Below, piece by piece: positions 9,306-17,195 of a stretch of 17,672 bases of DNA. The stretch's first letter is position 1. The number at the start of each line of letters is the position of its first letter. The notes under the pieces were generated by a model. It was not told the origin of the DNA, did no database searches, and saw only the letters and a program-made list of their open reading frames with translations. The stretch is from Cephalothrix simula. Lineage: Eukaryota > Nemertea > Palaeonemertea > Archinemertea > Cephalotrichidae. Where the stretch lies: the NCBI GenBank assembly GCA_035591015.1, contig JAXIUW010242506.1:1-17672 (forward strand). The letters run 5' to 3'. The position numbers and the translations under genes were made by a program.

Positions 9306-10210
9306 GTTACCATGTGTTTATGGCTCATTATGAATTTAAATTAAATTTGTTGAAAAAGGACACCAATTATAATTAAAGGTAATTTCAAATCATCTGTTAA
9401 ACTAACAAAAAGGGAAAAGGATAGAATTTTAAATGTCCTTTAGTAACATAAGAATGACCACGGGTAAAACAAACAATTTGTAGAAGCTCATAGTAATCAT
9501 GTTTCATAATATCTGTAACTTAATACGTCCCAAAAGTTCATGCTGTTAATGGATGGATGCAGGCAGCACCTTTGCTGCAACCTTTCACTAATCAAGCTTA
9601 ATGATGATTTTTGTTTAAACACATGGGCATGGCTATTGGCACTTACAATATTGCTTTTATATATCATTGTCACCCTGATTAAGCATTTCAAACAAATTTT
9701 GTATCCATTCTGACTCCCGTATTATCATAAATTCTTAATTTTCATTATTTTTCATCAATTATTATTACTTTTTTCCAACTTCAATTTTTTCAAAAACGGT
9801 TTAATCTAAAACAAAGAATTTAATGTCCTTTGTAAGTTATTTTGTCCGTAAAATAGCCTGTGGGACTTCAGGTAATTGTAATGAACTTTTAATGATTCTT
9901 TGCTGCTTAATATCGATTTCAGAAAAAAAGTCAATTAGTAAACACTAGATAAACAGCCCTACTGTTTATGGATTCTGATGCTGAAGTTATCTGAGAAGTT
10001 GGCTGAAACCCGACTTAATCTTTAATTATCCCTATACCCATAATCCTTTGGGATAAATTGTCACTGATTGATGAGTTGGCATGATTCTTATCTTGACACC
10101 ATAAAGCAGATAAGAAAATGATTGGAACCCAAGATCCAGATCTGACAAGATAGTGCACAATATTCCATCCATTTGTGCGATTTTGATTATGTTTCTTGAT
10201 TATTTGACAG
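9306..10210. other. Intron sequence, no gene seen
   Basis: AT-rich. A 20-codon open stretch near 9957-10020 reads YCLWILMLKLSEKLAETRLN but lacks a good acceptor or donor and was not put in the model. Confidence 0.35.
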
Positions 10211-10318
10211 CCTACTCCTGCCCCACTTTTTCAGTCGTTCCTACAGAAAACCATGGTTTCGTCTTTTCCCAGTTCGGGTATTCCAACGGCTTAACGGCTT
10301 TTCAAGAAAAGTATATAG
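10211..10318 (+). CDS. Candidate exon 11, unidentified gene
   Basis: Acceptor TTTCTTGATTATTTGACAG and donor ATAG|GTGAAT bound 108 bp that read GFVFSQFGYSNGLTAFQEKY in the middle. It starts and ends after a first codon base. Base composition is clearly richer in G and C than its flanks. Confidence 0.6.
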
Positions 10319-10376
10319 GTGAATGGCAAAGTGAATAAGCACTCGTCTTTATTTGACTTTATCAAGATGTTTACAG

Positions 10377-10453
10377 TTAAACCCGACCTTTTCGTTGAGA
10401 CCTTCCTCCATTTTTCATTAAAAATACATGTTCAGAGGCTGTTACAGACCATA
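10377..10453 (+). CDS. Candidate exon 12, after a 58-bp intron
   Basis: Acceptor TCGTCTTTATTTGACTTTATCAAGATGTTTACAG, with TTTGAC as a likely branch region. It reads KPDLFVETFLHFSLKIHVQR then LLQTI, and ends at a codon boundary (ATA|GTTTGA; the earlier CAT|GTTCAG is in the same phase). The upstream intron is only 58 bp, and the phases fit on both sides. Confidence 0.6.
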
Positions 10454-10570
10454 GTTTGACGAGTTTGACTGGCTGTGGCTGATAATGCACTGACAGAGAG
10501 GTTTAGAATTAAGGATCAGCCTCTGGCACTGACCATGTTGAAACTACAAAAGTGATTGAATCTACTTCAG

Positions 10571-10703
10571 GGAGGACACTTCTTGTTATTTTCTATTTTT
10601 AGATTTCTTGTAAAAATTGGTGCAAATTCTTCTGTGTTTCCAGACTTACAATACATGATACATGCAGTGCTTAAACTGGAACGGTTTTTAAAATTTTGCA
10701 AAA
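10571..10703 (+). CDS. Candidate exon 13, unidentified gene
   Basis: Acceptor GATTGAATCTACTTCAG. It reads HFLLFSIFRFLVKIGANSSV and LQYMIHAVLKLERFLKFCK to the donor AAA|GTACGT. It starts at a codon boundary, as exon 12 requires, and ends after a first base, as exon 14 requires. An internal acceptor at 10643 exists but would break the phase with exon 12. Confidence 0.6.
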
Positions 10704-11818
10704 GTACGTTCACAAAGCCGTTTCACACTCTCTTAACCTTACATGATGGTGTTAAAATATTTTTTTGTGTTTTTTACCACTCTAAAAGGTGTTCAACTGT
10801 TCAAGACAACCAAAAAAACATCAAAACATGAGTGAACATCGGTTCACCATGAGTTTCCAAATATGTACAAACACCTCGTTTGATTAAGTCATGACCTAGT
10901 TGAAGTTTGTTTAATTCTTGAATAAATAATTAAATTTTACACCATCTATACAGCCTACACACAACATTTCCAAACTAAATCACGTGACAAAAACACGTAC
11001 TGAATGAAAATTTGCTTAATTGCTACCCATTATACTTCGTTTGATCTTACTCTATGAATTTCATCATCAAAGACAAAATCCGCTTCTCCCTTGACAAAAT
11101 AGATTTTTAGCCGCCTGCCCCTTGTATTAATTATAAAGTCGGTACTTTATACGAAAGCATGCTCCTTTCTGAAAGAGTTCCTTGGGGAGAGTGACAGAAG
11201 GCCAGCTTCGATATGAACTAATGTGTGCTTGGGGCTAGTGAGGAAATAGGCATCGTTATAGTGCTTAGAATTCAAGCTAATTGTGTCCCCCACTAGGAAT
11301 CTTCAAAACACTTCTGGAAGAGAAAGTACATATAATGCCTTTATGCTCTGGGCTAATATATGGGAATATTGCCCGCAAGAAATAGACAATACCTGCATAA
11401 TGCTATACGTTGTATTCATTCTGCAGATATTGATGTAAAACTAATATAATATGAAATTGCCTTGTTATCTTTAGGGATGGAATGATTATTATTTAGGGGA
11501 TTTTCTCGCGAAAAGACGTGAGATTTTCTTATTAGATCTGAATTATATTCTCTTCAAGGTCCTTGATGATGACGTCACAAAAGATGATGAATGTTGAAAA
11601 TCTAAAGAAATCTTGTTAAAAGAGATGTGCTGCCTCCAAGTCTTGCCTAGTATTTCAAAAACCAAGAATCAAGCAGTAAAGGTTTGATAAAAACATCCAT
11701 TCACCCTTTGAAATACATACAATTAAATTTTTGTATACATTTTGTATTGTGGTTTTACTTACATGTATAGCTGTTACTGTATTATGCAATAAATGTCACT
11801 TATTTTTTATCGTTACAG
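10704..11818. other. Intron sequence, no gene seen
   Basis: No convincing exon. CACGTG occurs at about 10981. The word GCTTGGGGCTAGTG near 11227 recurs near 15490, possibly part of a dispersed repeat. Confidence 0.4.
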
Positions 11819-11895
11819 CATCATTGAAAAAAATTAAGTTTGTTGCAAGGTTTATACCGTTTACTGAGTATTTACACTCACAGCTGAAGCAGAAG
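11819..11895 (+). CDS. Candidate exon 14, unidentified gene
   Basis: Acceptor CTTATTTTTTATCGTTACAG is excellent, and the donor CAGAAG|GTAGAT is good. The 77 bp read SLKKIK then FVARFIPFTEYLHSQLKQK. It starts after a first codon base and ends at a codon boundary, matching exons 13 and 15. Confidence 0.65.
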
Positions 11896-12110
11896 GTAGA
11901 TGTACCCTTACCCTAACATTTGGGAGATACACTGACTTTGCATGGTATAATATTTACCTCTAAAAATTTTTAAATGTGAACTTTACCGAAGATCTTTGAC
12001 CATGGGGGTCAAGAAAAATTTGTCGTAAATTTATCTGGCAAGTCTGGGCAAGTCAAGGAAAATTTGTTGTAAAGTTTTTCTGACGTCAGGTAATTTGGGT
12101 GGTCTAAAAT

Positions 12111-12376
12111 AGGGGATACCCCCTAACCCCTCGAATAGTATGAGGAACATAGGGAAACTATGCATTTTTGGAAAGAATTAGAGATTATGAAGCATTTCGA
12201 CCGACTATGGCCCCCGTAGTGGCGAAAATGTGAATTTTCTGAACTCAGTCGGTCTAAATGTTTTATAAGCATAATCTCGCACTTTTTTGTTCCTTTCCAA
12301 GACCTTTCCCAAAATGTATAGTTTCTTCATGTTTCTGATACTTTTCGAGGTATTAGGGGGTATCAGGGTATCCCCT
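12111..12376. mobile_element. Fold-back MITE-like element, 266 bp
   Basis: Left arm 12111-12206 is inverted at 12247-12376. Both begin AGGGGATACC and end CGACCGACT or its close match, with shared AAACTATRCATTTT. The right arm has about 30 extra bases. The 40-bp centre holds CCCGTAGTGGCGAAAATGTG, a block also found in the 3228-3641 element. No target duplication was identified. Confidence 0.8.
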
Positions 12377-12968
12377 CTTTTTTGCTCCCCCTTCAATATT
12401 TCCGTATATTTTGGTATTCATAAAATCTGAAAGAGATTTTCTGCATATCAATAAATGGATGTGGCGTTCCCCCTCCGTACGTACCTTTACGCTATATACC
12501 CTGACGAAGACAATAAAGTCGAAAATTTGGTAACTACTCGTTTTTTCTGGTTTTTTCGTGAGCTGCTGTGTCAGCGGAAAACCCTTGTGGTTTTATTTTA
12601 TGGATTTAAATAAATAACAATATTTATATTTTGTCATAGATGGAATAACTTATTTGTATTTCATCCATTTACTTACTGTTCATCCCATTCAGTTCTTTTT
12701 TTAAATCTACTTTTCTACCATTTTTCATAATTTTATTTTCATTAATCTCTCATAACTAACATTTTAGAAGCCCTTTTTATTATATAAATGGAACCCATAA
12801 TTAAAGAAAAAATCCTTATTTCTTTGCCACCTTTGGCTGCTTCGATCAGCTGCTAATTAATATGTCTTCTGTGTCTGCTGTAGAACGCAGTGGTGATTCT
12901 TTGGTCTTGTAGAATTTTAATTAGGGGCAGTTTTGATTGAGAAATCAAATATTTCTTCTCTTTTACAG

Positions 12969-13094
12969 ATCCAGAATTCTGTTTGCTCTCTGCATATTTT
13001 AATACTTAACTTATCTGAAGTGAGGTGTCCATTTCTCCTATGTAAGCTTGAGATATTACGCCGCGGGAGCGGGATGAGTACTTTGCTAATTAAG
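12969..13094 (+). CDS. Candidate exon 15, unidentified gene
   Basis: Excellent acceptor ATTTCTTCTCTTTTACAG and good donor ATTAAG|GTAGTA bound exactly 42 codons. It contains HILILNLSEVRCPFLLCKLE, then EILRRGSGMSTLLIK. It starts and ends at codon boundaries, matching exons 14 and 16. Confidence 0.65.
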
Positions 13095-13566
13095 GTAGTA
13101 TTTCAGCTGATTTCAAGGAATAACTTGTAGGTTTAAGAAGAGTATATATATCTGAACACTTGTTGTATTCCAGCAGCCCCATGCTAATTTGAGGCTAATG
13201 AAAACCTTTGAAAATCCAAGTGCCCTGAGAGGTTCTTGGCCTAACTGTTGGAGATTTTCAGCACTTTTATCTCTTGGTCTTGCCTCTATATTTTGATCTC
13301 AAATATATAGCTAATTAATTTCATGAATTTAATCTTCCTTAATAAGAAAAGGCTTCTAAAGATCATCGGTGGTTTAGTACCTACTTATAATGTAATTTAG
13401 CTGCAGTAGTATTCTCTTTAAGTGATGAATTTGACTAACTTTTTGTCTTATATATATTTTATCTTTGGGGTGACTTGTGCAAAGTAAAAAGGTCGGATTT
13501 CTTGAGACGTTTTCTAACAAAATATGGTGCATAAAAATCGTAATAATGAGCTTTCGTACCCAAAAC

Positions 13567-14324
13567 CAGTGAGGACTAACACGGTTTTCCGTCTTCCATG
13601 GTTTTCCGTCCTAAAATAGCGATATTTTTTAAACGTGAAAAAACAGTGTTTTTTTTAAATTTCCGTCGTCCATATGGATCAAACTAGGGGGTGTCTAAAG
13701 TACCATTCAAAAGATGAAGTATTTCTGCATCCGGCAGTGCCCTTATTTTTGAACAGCTTCCCCAAAACAGTAAAAAAAATGGCGAAATGGAGTCTTATAA
13801 AAATTTGCTTTTATCTTCTGATTTTCTTTTAAAAAAGTATATCATTCGAAAGAGGCTATCAAGATCTATCTCGTAATGCAAAATGTTCACAATGTTCACG
13901 CTGTGTTTACTCAGTATTTTGTGTCAAAGTCGACCAAAAAATGAAAAATTTTCACTTTTTGACGGGAAACCGTGACAAATTGTGGCTTACATTCTCGGAA
14001 AACCGGCATAGCATTTATTTCCCAAATGAATAGAAAAGTCATGGTTTTCCGTGCTGTGTGGGGAGCAGTTCATATCAGTTGACCCAAAACATTTTCATGG
14101 TTTTCCGTGATTCTCATAAAAATGACAAAGGTCTGTATTCATGAGCGACACCCATATACCTTTAGTATATATATAAAATCAATGCCGGTTTTCCGAGACT
14201 TTTTGTTTTCATGGTTAAACCGACATCAGCGAGTTTCCAATGCAAGAACTGATCCCTCACTCATGCGAAATATTTTAGGACGGAAAACCGTGGAGGACGG
14301 AAAACCGTGTTATAGTCCTAACTG
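13567..14324. mobile_element. Non-autonomous DNA transposon with dyad-repeat ends, 758 bp
   Basis: Inverted ends of about 52 bp (13567-13618 and 14271-14324) both start CAGT-AGGACTA and carry two copies of ACGGTTTTCCGT or a one-base variant. More copies in both orientations lie inside at about 13962, 13995, 14041, 14098 and 14185. AAAAC directly flanks both ends (13562-13566, 14325-14329) and may be a 5-bp target duplication. The CAG start and the repeated subterminal motif recall hAT-type elements, where such repeats bind transposase. No transposase ORF is present; the 72-codon ORF inside ends in the terminal repeat and is incidental. Confidence 0.8.
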
Positions 14325-14440
14325 AAAACGTTTAGTTTAAACTGAACTAAACTTTTTAAAACTGTTGAAAACTTTCATACCATTTCAATCCTCGATCCAA
14401 TCAATTGATTTTCAAACGTTATTTTCAAATCTTCGTCGTA

Positions 14441-14640
14441 CCCTTTTGGTACGAAAAATTTGATAAAACGCGTCATATAATGTTCAACCGCGAATTTCTT
14501 GCCTTTGCCTTTATTTGCCTTCATTCGTGTCCCTCCGCTTGCACCAGCTTTCACTAACAGTATTTACAGAGTGCCTCATTATACTGAATTTTTGGCTTGC
14601 GCATACAGCTTCAGCCTTTTGGTTGGATGCTCGCTTTGAC
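14441..14640 (+). pseudogene. Diverged duplicate of exon 16, acceptor lost
   Basis: This segment aligns with 14833-15055 (offset about 390 bp). Shared words include TTTTGGTACGAAAA, GCGTCATATAATGTT, CCGCGAATTTCTTGC, TTGCACCAGCTTTCACTAA and ATTTTTGGCTTG. The copy reads LHQLSLTVFTECLIILNFWL against HQLSLIVFLKFLISLLYFWL in exon 16. Where exon 16 has the acceptor TCTACAG, this copy has TTCGTGTC with no AG. The second half has diverged. It is best seen as a dead tandem exon copy. Confidence 0.6.
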
Positions 14641-14944
14641 AAATCTGAATTCATTTTTCCGTCATTCTTAGTCTCCGTCAGGCTATGTCAGACCTCCCAG
14701 ACCAAAAGAACATTACTATTTTTGGAAGTCTACGTGTGCTCGAGTAAGGAACGTCGTACAAAATCATAATCGGTCAATTAAGTACTGTTTGATGGGTATG
14801 AAACTTTTCAAATATCTAGAAAACAACCCCCATTTTGGTACGAAAAGTTTTGATAAAAAGCGTCATATAATGTTGGAAAACGCCTTCGGGACTATAACCG
14901 CGAATTTCTTGCTTATTCTTTTATGCCTTTTCCTTCATCTACAG

Positions 14945-15158
14945 CCCCGTTTGCACCAGCTTTCACTAATAGTATTTTTAAAGTTCCTCATAAGTTTACT
15001 GTATTTTTGGCTTGGGCTACAGCAGTCAGCTTCTCAGCCCTTTGCTGTCTTTGACATTGTAACGCAAAGAATTTTCAAGACGCCTGATGATGTAGTTCTT
15101 TTATGTTTTTTAAATAAGCTTGATTTTGAATCATCTTATCAAGTCGAAACTTTTGCAA
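14945..15158 (+). CDS. Candidate exon 16, unidentified gene
   Basis: Acceptor TTTTATGCCTTTTCCTTCATCTACAG. It reads HQLSLIVFLKFLISLLYFWL then SQPFAVFDIVTQRIFKTPDD and VVLLCFLNKLDFESSYQ, ending GCAA|GTTTTA. It starts at a codon boundary and ends after a first base, matching both neighbours. Another frame is also open for the first 35 codons, so frame choice relies on phase and on the long open continuation. Confidence 0.6.
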
Positions 15159-15246
15159 GTTTTAGCTTAGCTTTGAATTAAGCTAATTTGATATCTCGAC
15201 ATTTTTAAAGTGAAATTTTAATGAAAATTTTGCTGTCATTTTCCAG

Positions 15247-15343
15247 TGATTCACGCCTTACATCAGAGCCAAGCTGTTTCTTTACTTATTTGTCACCTTA
15301 ACGAGCTAAGGGATGAGTATTATTTAGAACGAGATTCCCTTGG
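15247..15343 (+). CDS. Candidate exon 17, unidentified gene
   Basis: Acceptor TTTTGCTGTCATTTTCCAG. It reads IHALHQSQAVS, then LLICHLNELRDEYYLERD and SLG, and ends CTTGG|GTATCT two bases into a codon, which is what the last exon requires. The frame stays open to 15458, so a longer exon cannot be excluded. The upstream intron is 88 bp. Confidence 0.65.
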
Positions 15344-15648
15344 GTATCTCAGCCATTTATCTCATTTACCCGCTTTATTGTGTAGAAATCACGTGATATC
15401 CTTTGCCTGGGGTGCACGCGGGCCGACAAAAATTACTTTTTGTGGATCCGTCCATAATTAGAATGAGAAAGCATCCTGATGAAATCTGGCTTGGGGCTAG
15501 TGGCAGAAAGAACTTTGGAAAATTGAAACCAAACTGTCGAAAATTTTTATGTCAAAATGTGTCTTAAAGCATGAACAGGCTAATTAAAAGAACCGGTAAG
15601 CAATTGCGAAGGGTTCCAGCAATTCAAGCCTTTTTATAGTTTCTTCAG

Positions 15649-15820
15649 CTTGGAGTTGAATCTCGAAACAAAAAGCACCATAATGCTTATTAAATCTGTG
15701 CCTCTTATGGATCATTTCCATCATTTTATGGCGGATGCTCATAAAATTTTATGGCGAATGCTCATAAAATTGCACAATTCAAATCTGCAGCAAAATGGGA
15801 AAATGCACAATTATTTTTAG
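15649..15820 (+). CDS. Last coding exon 18, frameshifted by a 23-bp duplication
   Basis: Acceptor CCTTTTTATAGTTTCTTCAG. It starts with LELNLETKSTIMLI, then SVPLMDHFHHFMADAHK. Directly after this, a 23-bp unit (15723-15745) is repeated at 15746-15768 with one base change. The duplication shifts the frame, giving a short tail that ends at TAG 15818-15820. Without the second copy the frame continues through AQFKSAAKWENAQLFLEK to TAA at 15841-15843. That continuation looks more like protein and is probably ancestral. The start phase matches exon 17. Confidence 0.65.
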
Positions 15821-15844
15821 AGAAATGCACAAAACCATTGTAAA

Positions 15845-15850
15845 ATTAAA
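15845..15850 (+). terminator. ATTAAA polyadenylation signal candidate
   Basis: ATTAAA lies two bases after the ancestral stop codon and 25 bases after the present one. It is a common variant signal, so the 3' UTR would be very short. Confidence 0.35.
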
Positions 15851-15888
15851 TTTATATGCACAGTGCCGCATACTGCTGCACTGTGGCA

Positions 15889-15905
15889 CCCTAGACCCGC
15901 CACTG
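15889..15905 (-). mobile_element. hAT-like transposon end, solo
   Basis: The complement reads CAGTGGCGGGTCTAGGG, a type of terminus known from hAT-superfamily elements. A short inverted repeat CACAGTG/CACTGTG lies just inside. The partner end was not found in the window, and the last exon lies only about 60 bp to the left, so this is at most a fragment. Confidence 0.35.
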
Positions 15906-16191
15906 CTGTCCAATGTATTTTATTTCATCTTACCGATTATATGTAGAGGCACAACAAAGTATGGTTTTTTAAAATCAAAGACCAGTAAAATTCAACTATG
16001 TCAACCATTATACCTTCATCCTCGAAAAGTGCTCGTCACGAATCGGGTACCACCCAATTTTGTGCTACGAACTTTGCTAAAAACACCACGAATTTGACTA
16101 TTTAAAGGGATGCACGTATCAGATCAATGATCAAACTCATGATTAGGTAAAGCTATCCTTGAGTAATTTTACATTTGGGTTGATCAAGCCG

Positions 16192-16206
16192 CAGTGGCGT
16201 AACTAC
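16192..16206 (+). mobile_element. Second CAGTGGCG-type end
   Basis: CAGTGGCGTAACTAC faces right, toward the THAP ORF. Similar words end several DNA transposon families. It could mark the left end of an element that includes the THAP gene, but no opposite end is visible. Confidence 0.3.
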
Positions 16207-16217
16207 AAATCAGGGAG

Positions 16218-16225
16218 TATATAAA
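16218..16225 (+). promoter_or_regulatory. TATA box of the THAP gene
   Basis: TATATAAA lies 92 bp before the THAP start codon, so transcription would start near 16250. Confidence 0.45.
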
Positions 16226-16316
16226 CGGGAGGGTGGACTGGCCTGTCGGCACTTTGATCTTTGCGTAAACGTTAAAAGGTCTAGGGACGAGGTTTTCCGT
16301 TGTTCAGAATTTCAAA

Positions 16317-16574
16317 ATGGCGGACCCAAACAAGGAGAAAAGTGTGTGGCCCGATTCTTTTTCAACAATTACTGGAACTAAGGATAATTCTAATCAAGAA
16401 AAGATCATCAAAGTAACTGCAAATATAAAGAGAGTTGGGGGTGCTAGTTGTGCTGCTTTTGGTTGCACCAATTCTTACAGAAGATCTGACAAACAAGTTT
16501 CACTTTTTACATTTCCAAAAGACCAAGACCCTGCTACAAATTTACACATAGGTGTCGCAAAAAATTTGAAATGA
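16317..16574 (+). CDS. THAP-domain protein, N-terminal exon or truncated copy
   Basis: 85 codons from ATG. The region from residue 42 reads ASCAAFGCTNSYRR, then VSLFTFPKD. This is the start of a THAP zinc finger: the first Cys pair (C-x4-C), N-x-Y, and the F-x-FPKD signature. The second pair (C-x2-H) and the conserved Trp region are missing. Either the domain continues in another exon (possible donor ATAG|GTGTCG, GT at 16552) or the copy is truncated. THAP fingers bind DNA and occur in host regulators and in P-element and Kolobok transposases. The finger normally sits at the very N-terminus; a 40-residue charged leader is unusual. Confidence 0.65.
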   Translation: MADPNKEKSVWPDSFSTITGTKDNSNQEKIIKVTANIKRVGGASCAAFGCTNSYRRSDKQVSLFTFPKDQDPATNLHIGVAKNLK

Positions 16575-16613
16575 TCATGATTTGGTACGATAGAGCGAGC
16601 TTTAGCGAGAGGG

Positions 16614-16647
16614 GCTATTGACAGGATGGCTTAGCCATCTGCAATAG
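16614..16647. repeat. Hairpin CTATTG..ATGGCT / AGCCATCTGCAATAG
   Basis: Arms of about 15 bp with one extra base and one mismatch, almost no loop. The following CATAGGGCACCTGATGGG resembles TATAGGGTGCCTGATGGG at 3299-3316, hinting at a shared repeat family. Confidence 0.5.
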
Positions 16648-16712
16648 CGCCAGAGGCGTGGGGTCCAGGGGCCCGCCATAGGGCACCTGATGGGGGTCCA
16701 AACGGAGTTCCA

Positions 16713-17046
16713 AACGGATTTTAGGGTATTACTACCCGGAAATAGCGTAGCTCTATGAATAAATTGATAATGGGAAACAATTCTAACATAAAACAAACTT
16801 CAAATTTGGCTTAAATCTGGTGGAGCCCAACGGATTTTAGGGTATTACTACCCGGAAATAGCGTAGCTCTATGAATAATTTGATAATGGGAAACAATTCT
16901 GACATAAACCTAACTTCAAATTTGGCTTAAAAGGAAGTCTGGTGGAGCCAAACGGATTTTAGGGTATTACTACCCGAAAATGGCGTTATTTTTATAGGTC
17001 TTACAGGGTAGCTATATGAATAAATTGATAATCGAAAACAATTCTT
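16713..17046. repeat. Three-copy tandem repeat, unit about 116-122 bp
   Basis: AACGGATTTTAGGGTATTAC starts units at 16713, 16829 and 16951. Units 1 and 2 are nearly identical (GGAAATAGCGTAGCTCTATG, TTGATAATGGGAAACAATTC). Unit 3 carries a 20-odd-base insertion and ends near 17046. No gene reads through them. Confidence 0.85.
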
Positions 17047-17195
17047 GGTCGGTCTTCTTCGATGAAATGACCATGATTCATAATCAATTTGACCGAACAA
17101 ATAATTCTTGTAATATGTCTATACTTAGGTTTTAGGGGTCGGGGAATCCGAATTTTACAAAACTGATTACGTCAAAAAATCCAAGATGCGGAAAT

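Larger units (their letters stand above)
1527..15843 (+). other. Multi-exon gene (3' part), unidentified helical protein
   Basis: This is the span of a reconstructed gene with 18 candidate exons, listed separately. Every piece is open in one frame, and most follow a pyrimidine-rich tract ending in AG and stop at a GT. From the 2988 exon to the stop, each exon's end phase equals the next exon's start phase, which random ORFs would not do. Joined, the pieces give about 670 codons of amphipathic, Leu/Ile/Phe-rich helix with no signal peptide, clear membrane segment or catalytic motif, which suggests an ARM/HEAT-like scaffold. I do not recognise the family. The start codon was not found and may lie upstream. 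The coding end is the stop at 15818-15820; the likely ancestral stop is at 15841-15843. Whether the gene is intact or a decaying copy is open. Confidence 0.6.

Noticed and set aside
10644-10703. Shorter exon starting at the TGTGTTTCCAG acceptor
   Set aside because: The acceptor is good, but starting there breaks phase with the exon at 10377-10453, while the longer exon from 10571 keeps it.
14107-14325. 72-codon ORF as a transposase fragment
   Set aside because: It ends within the terminal inverted repeat of the 758-bp element, and its last residues are translated dyad motifs.
15770-15832. Three AATGCACAA-like words as subterminal repeats of the hAT-like end
   Set aside because: They lie in the last coding exon, where the reading frame explains them.
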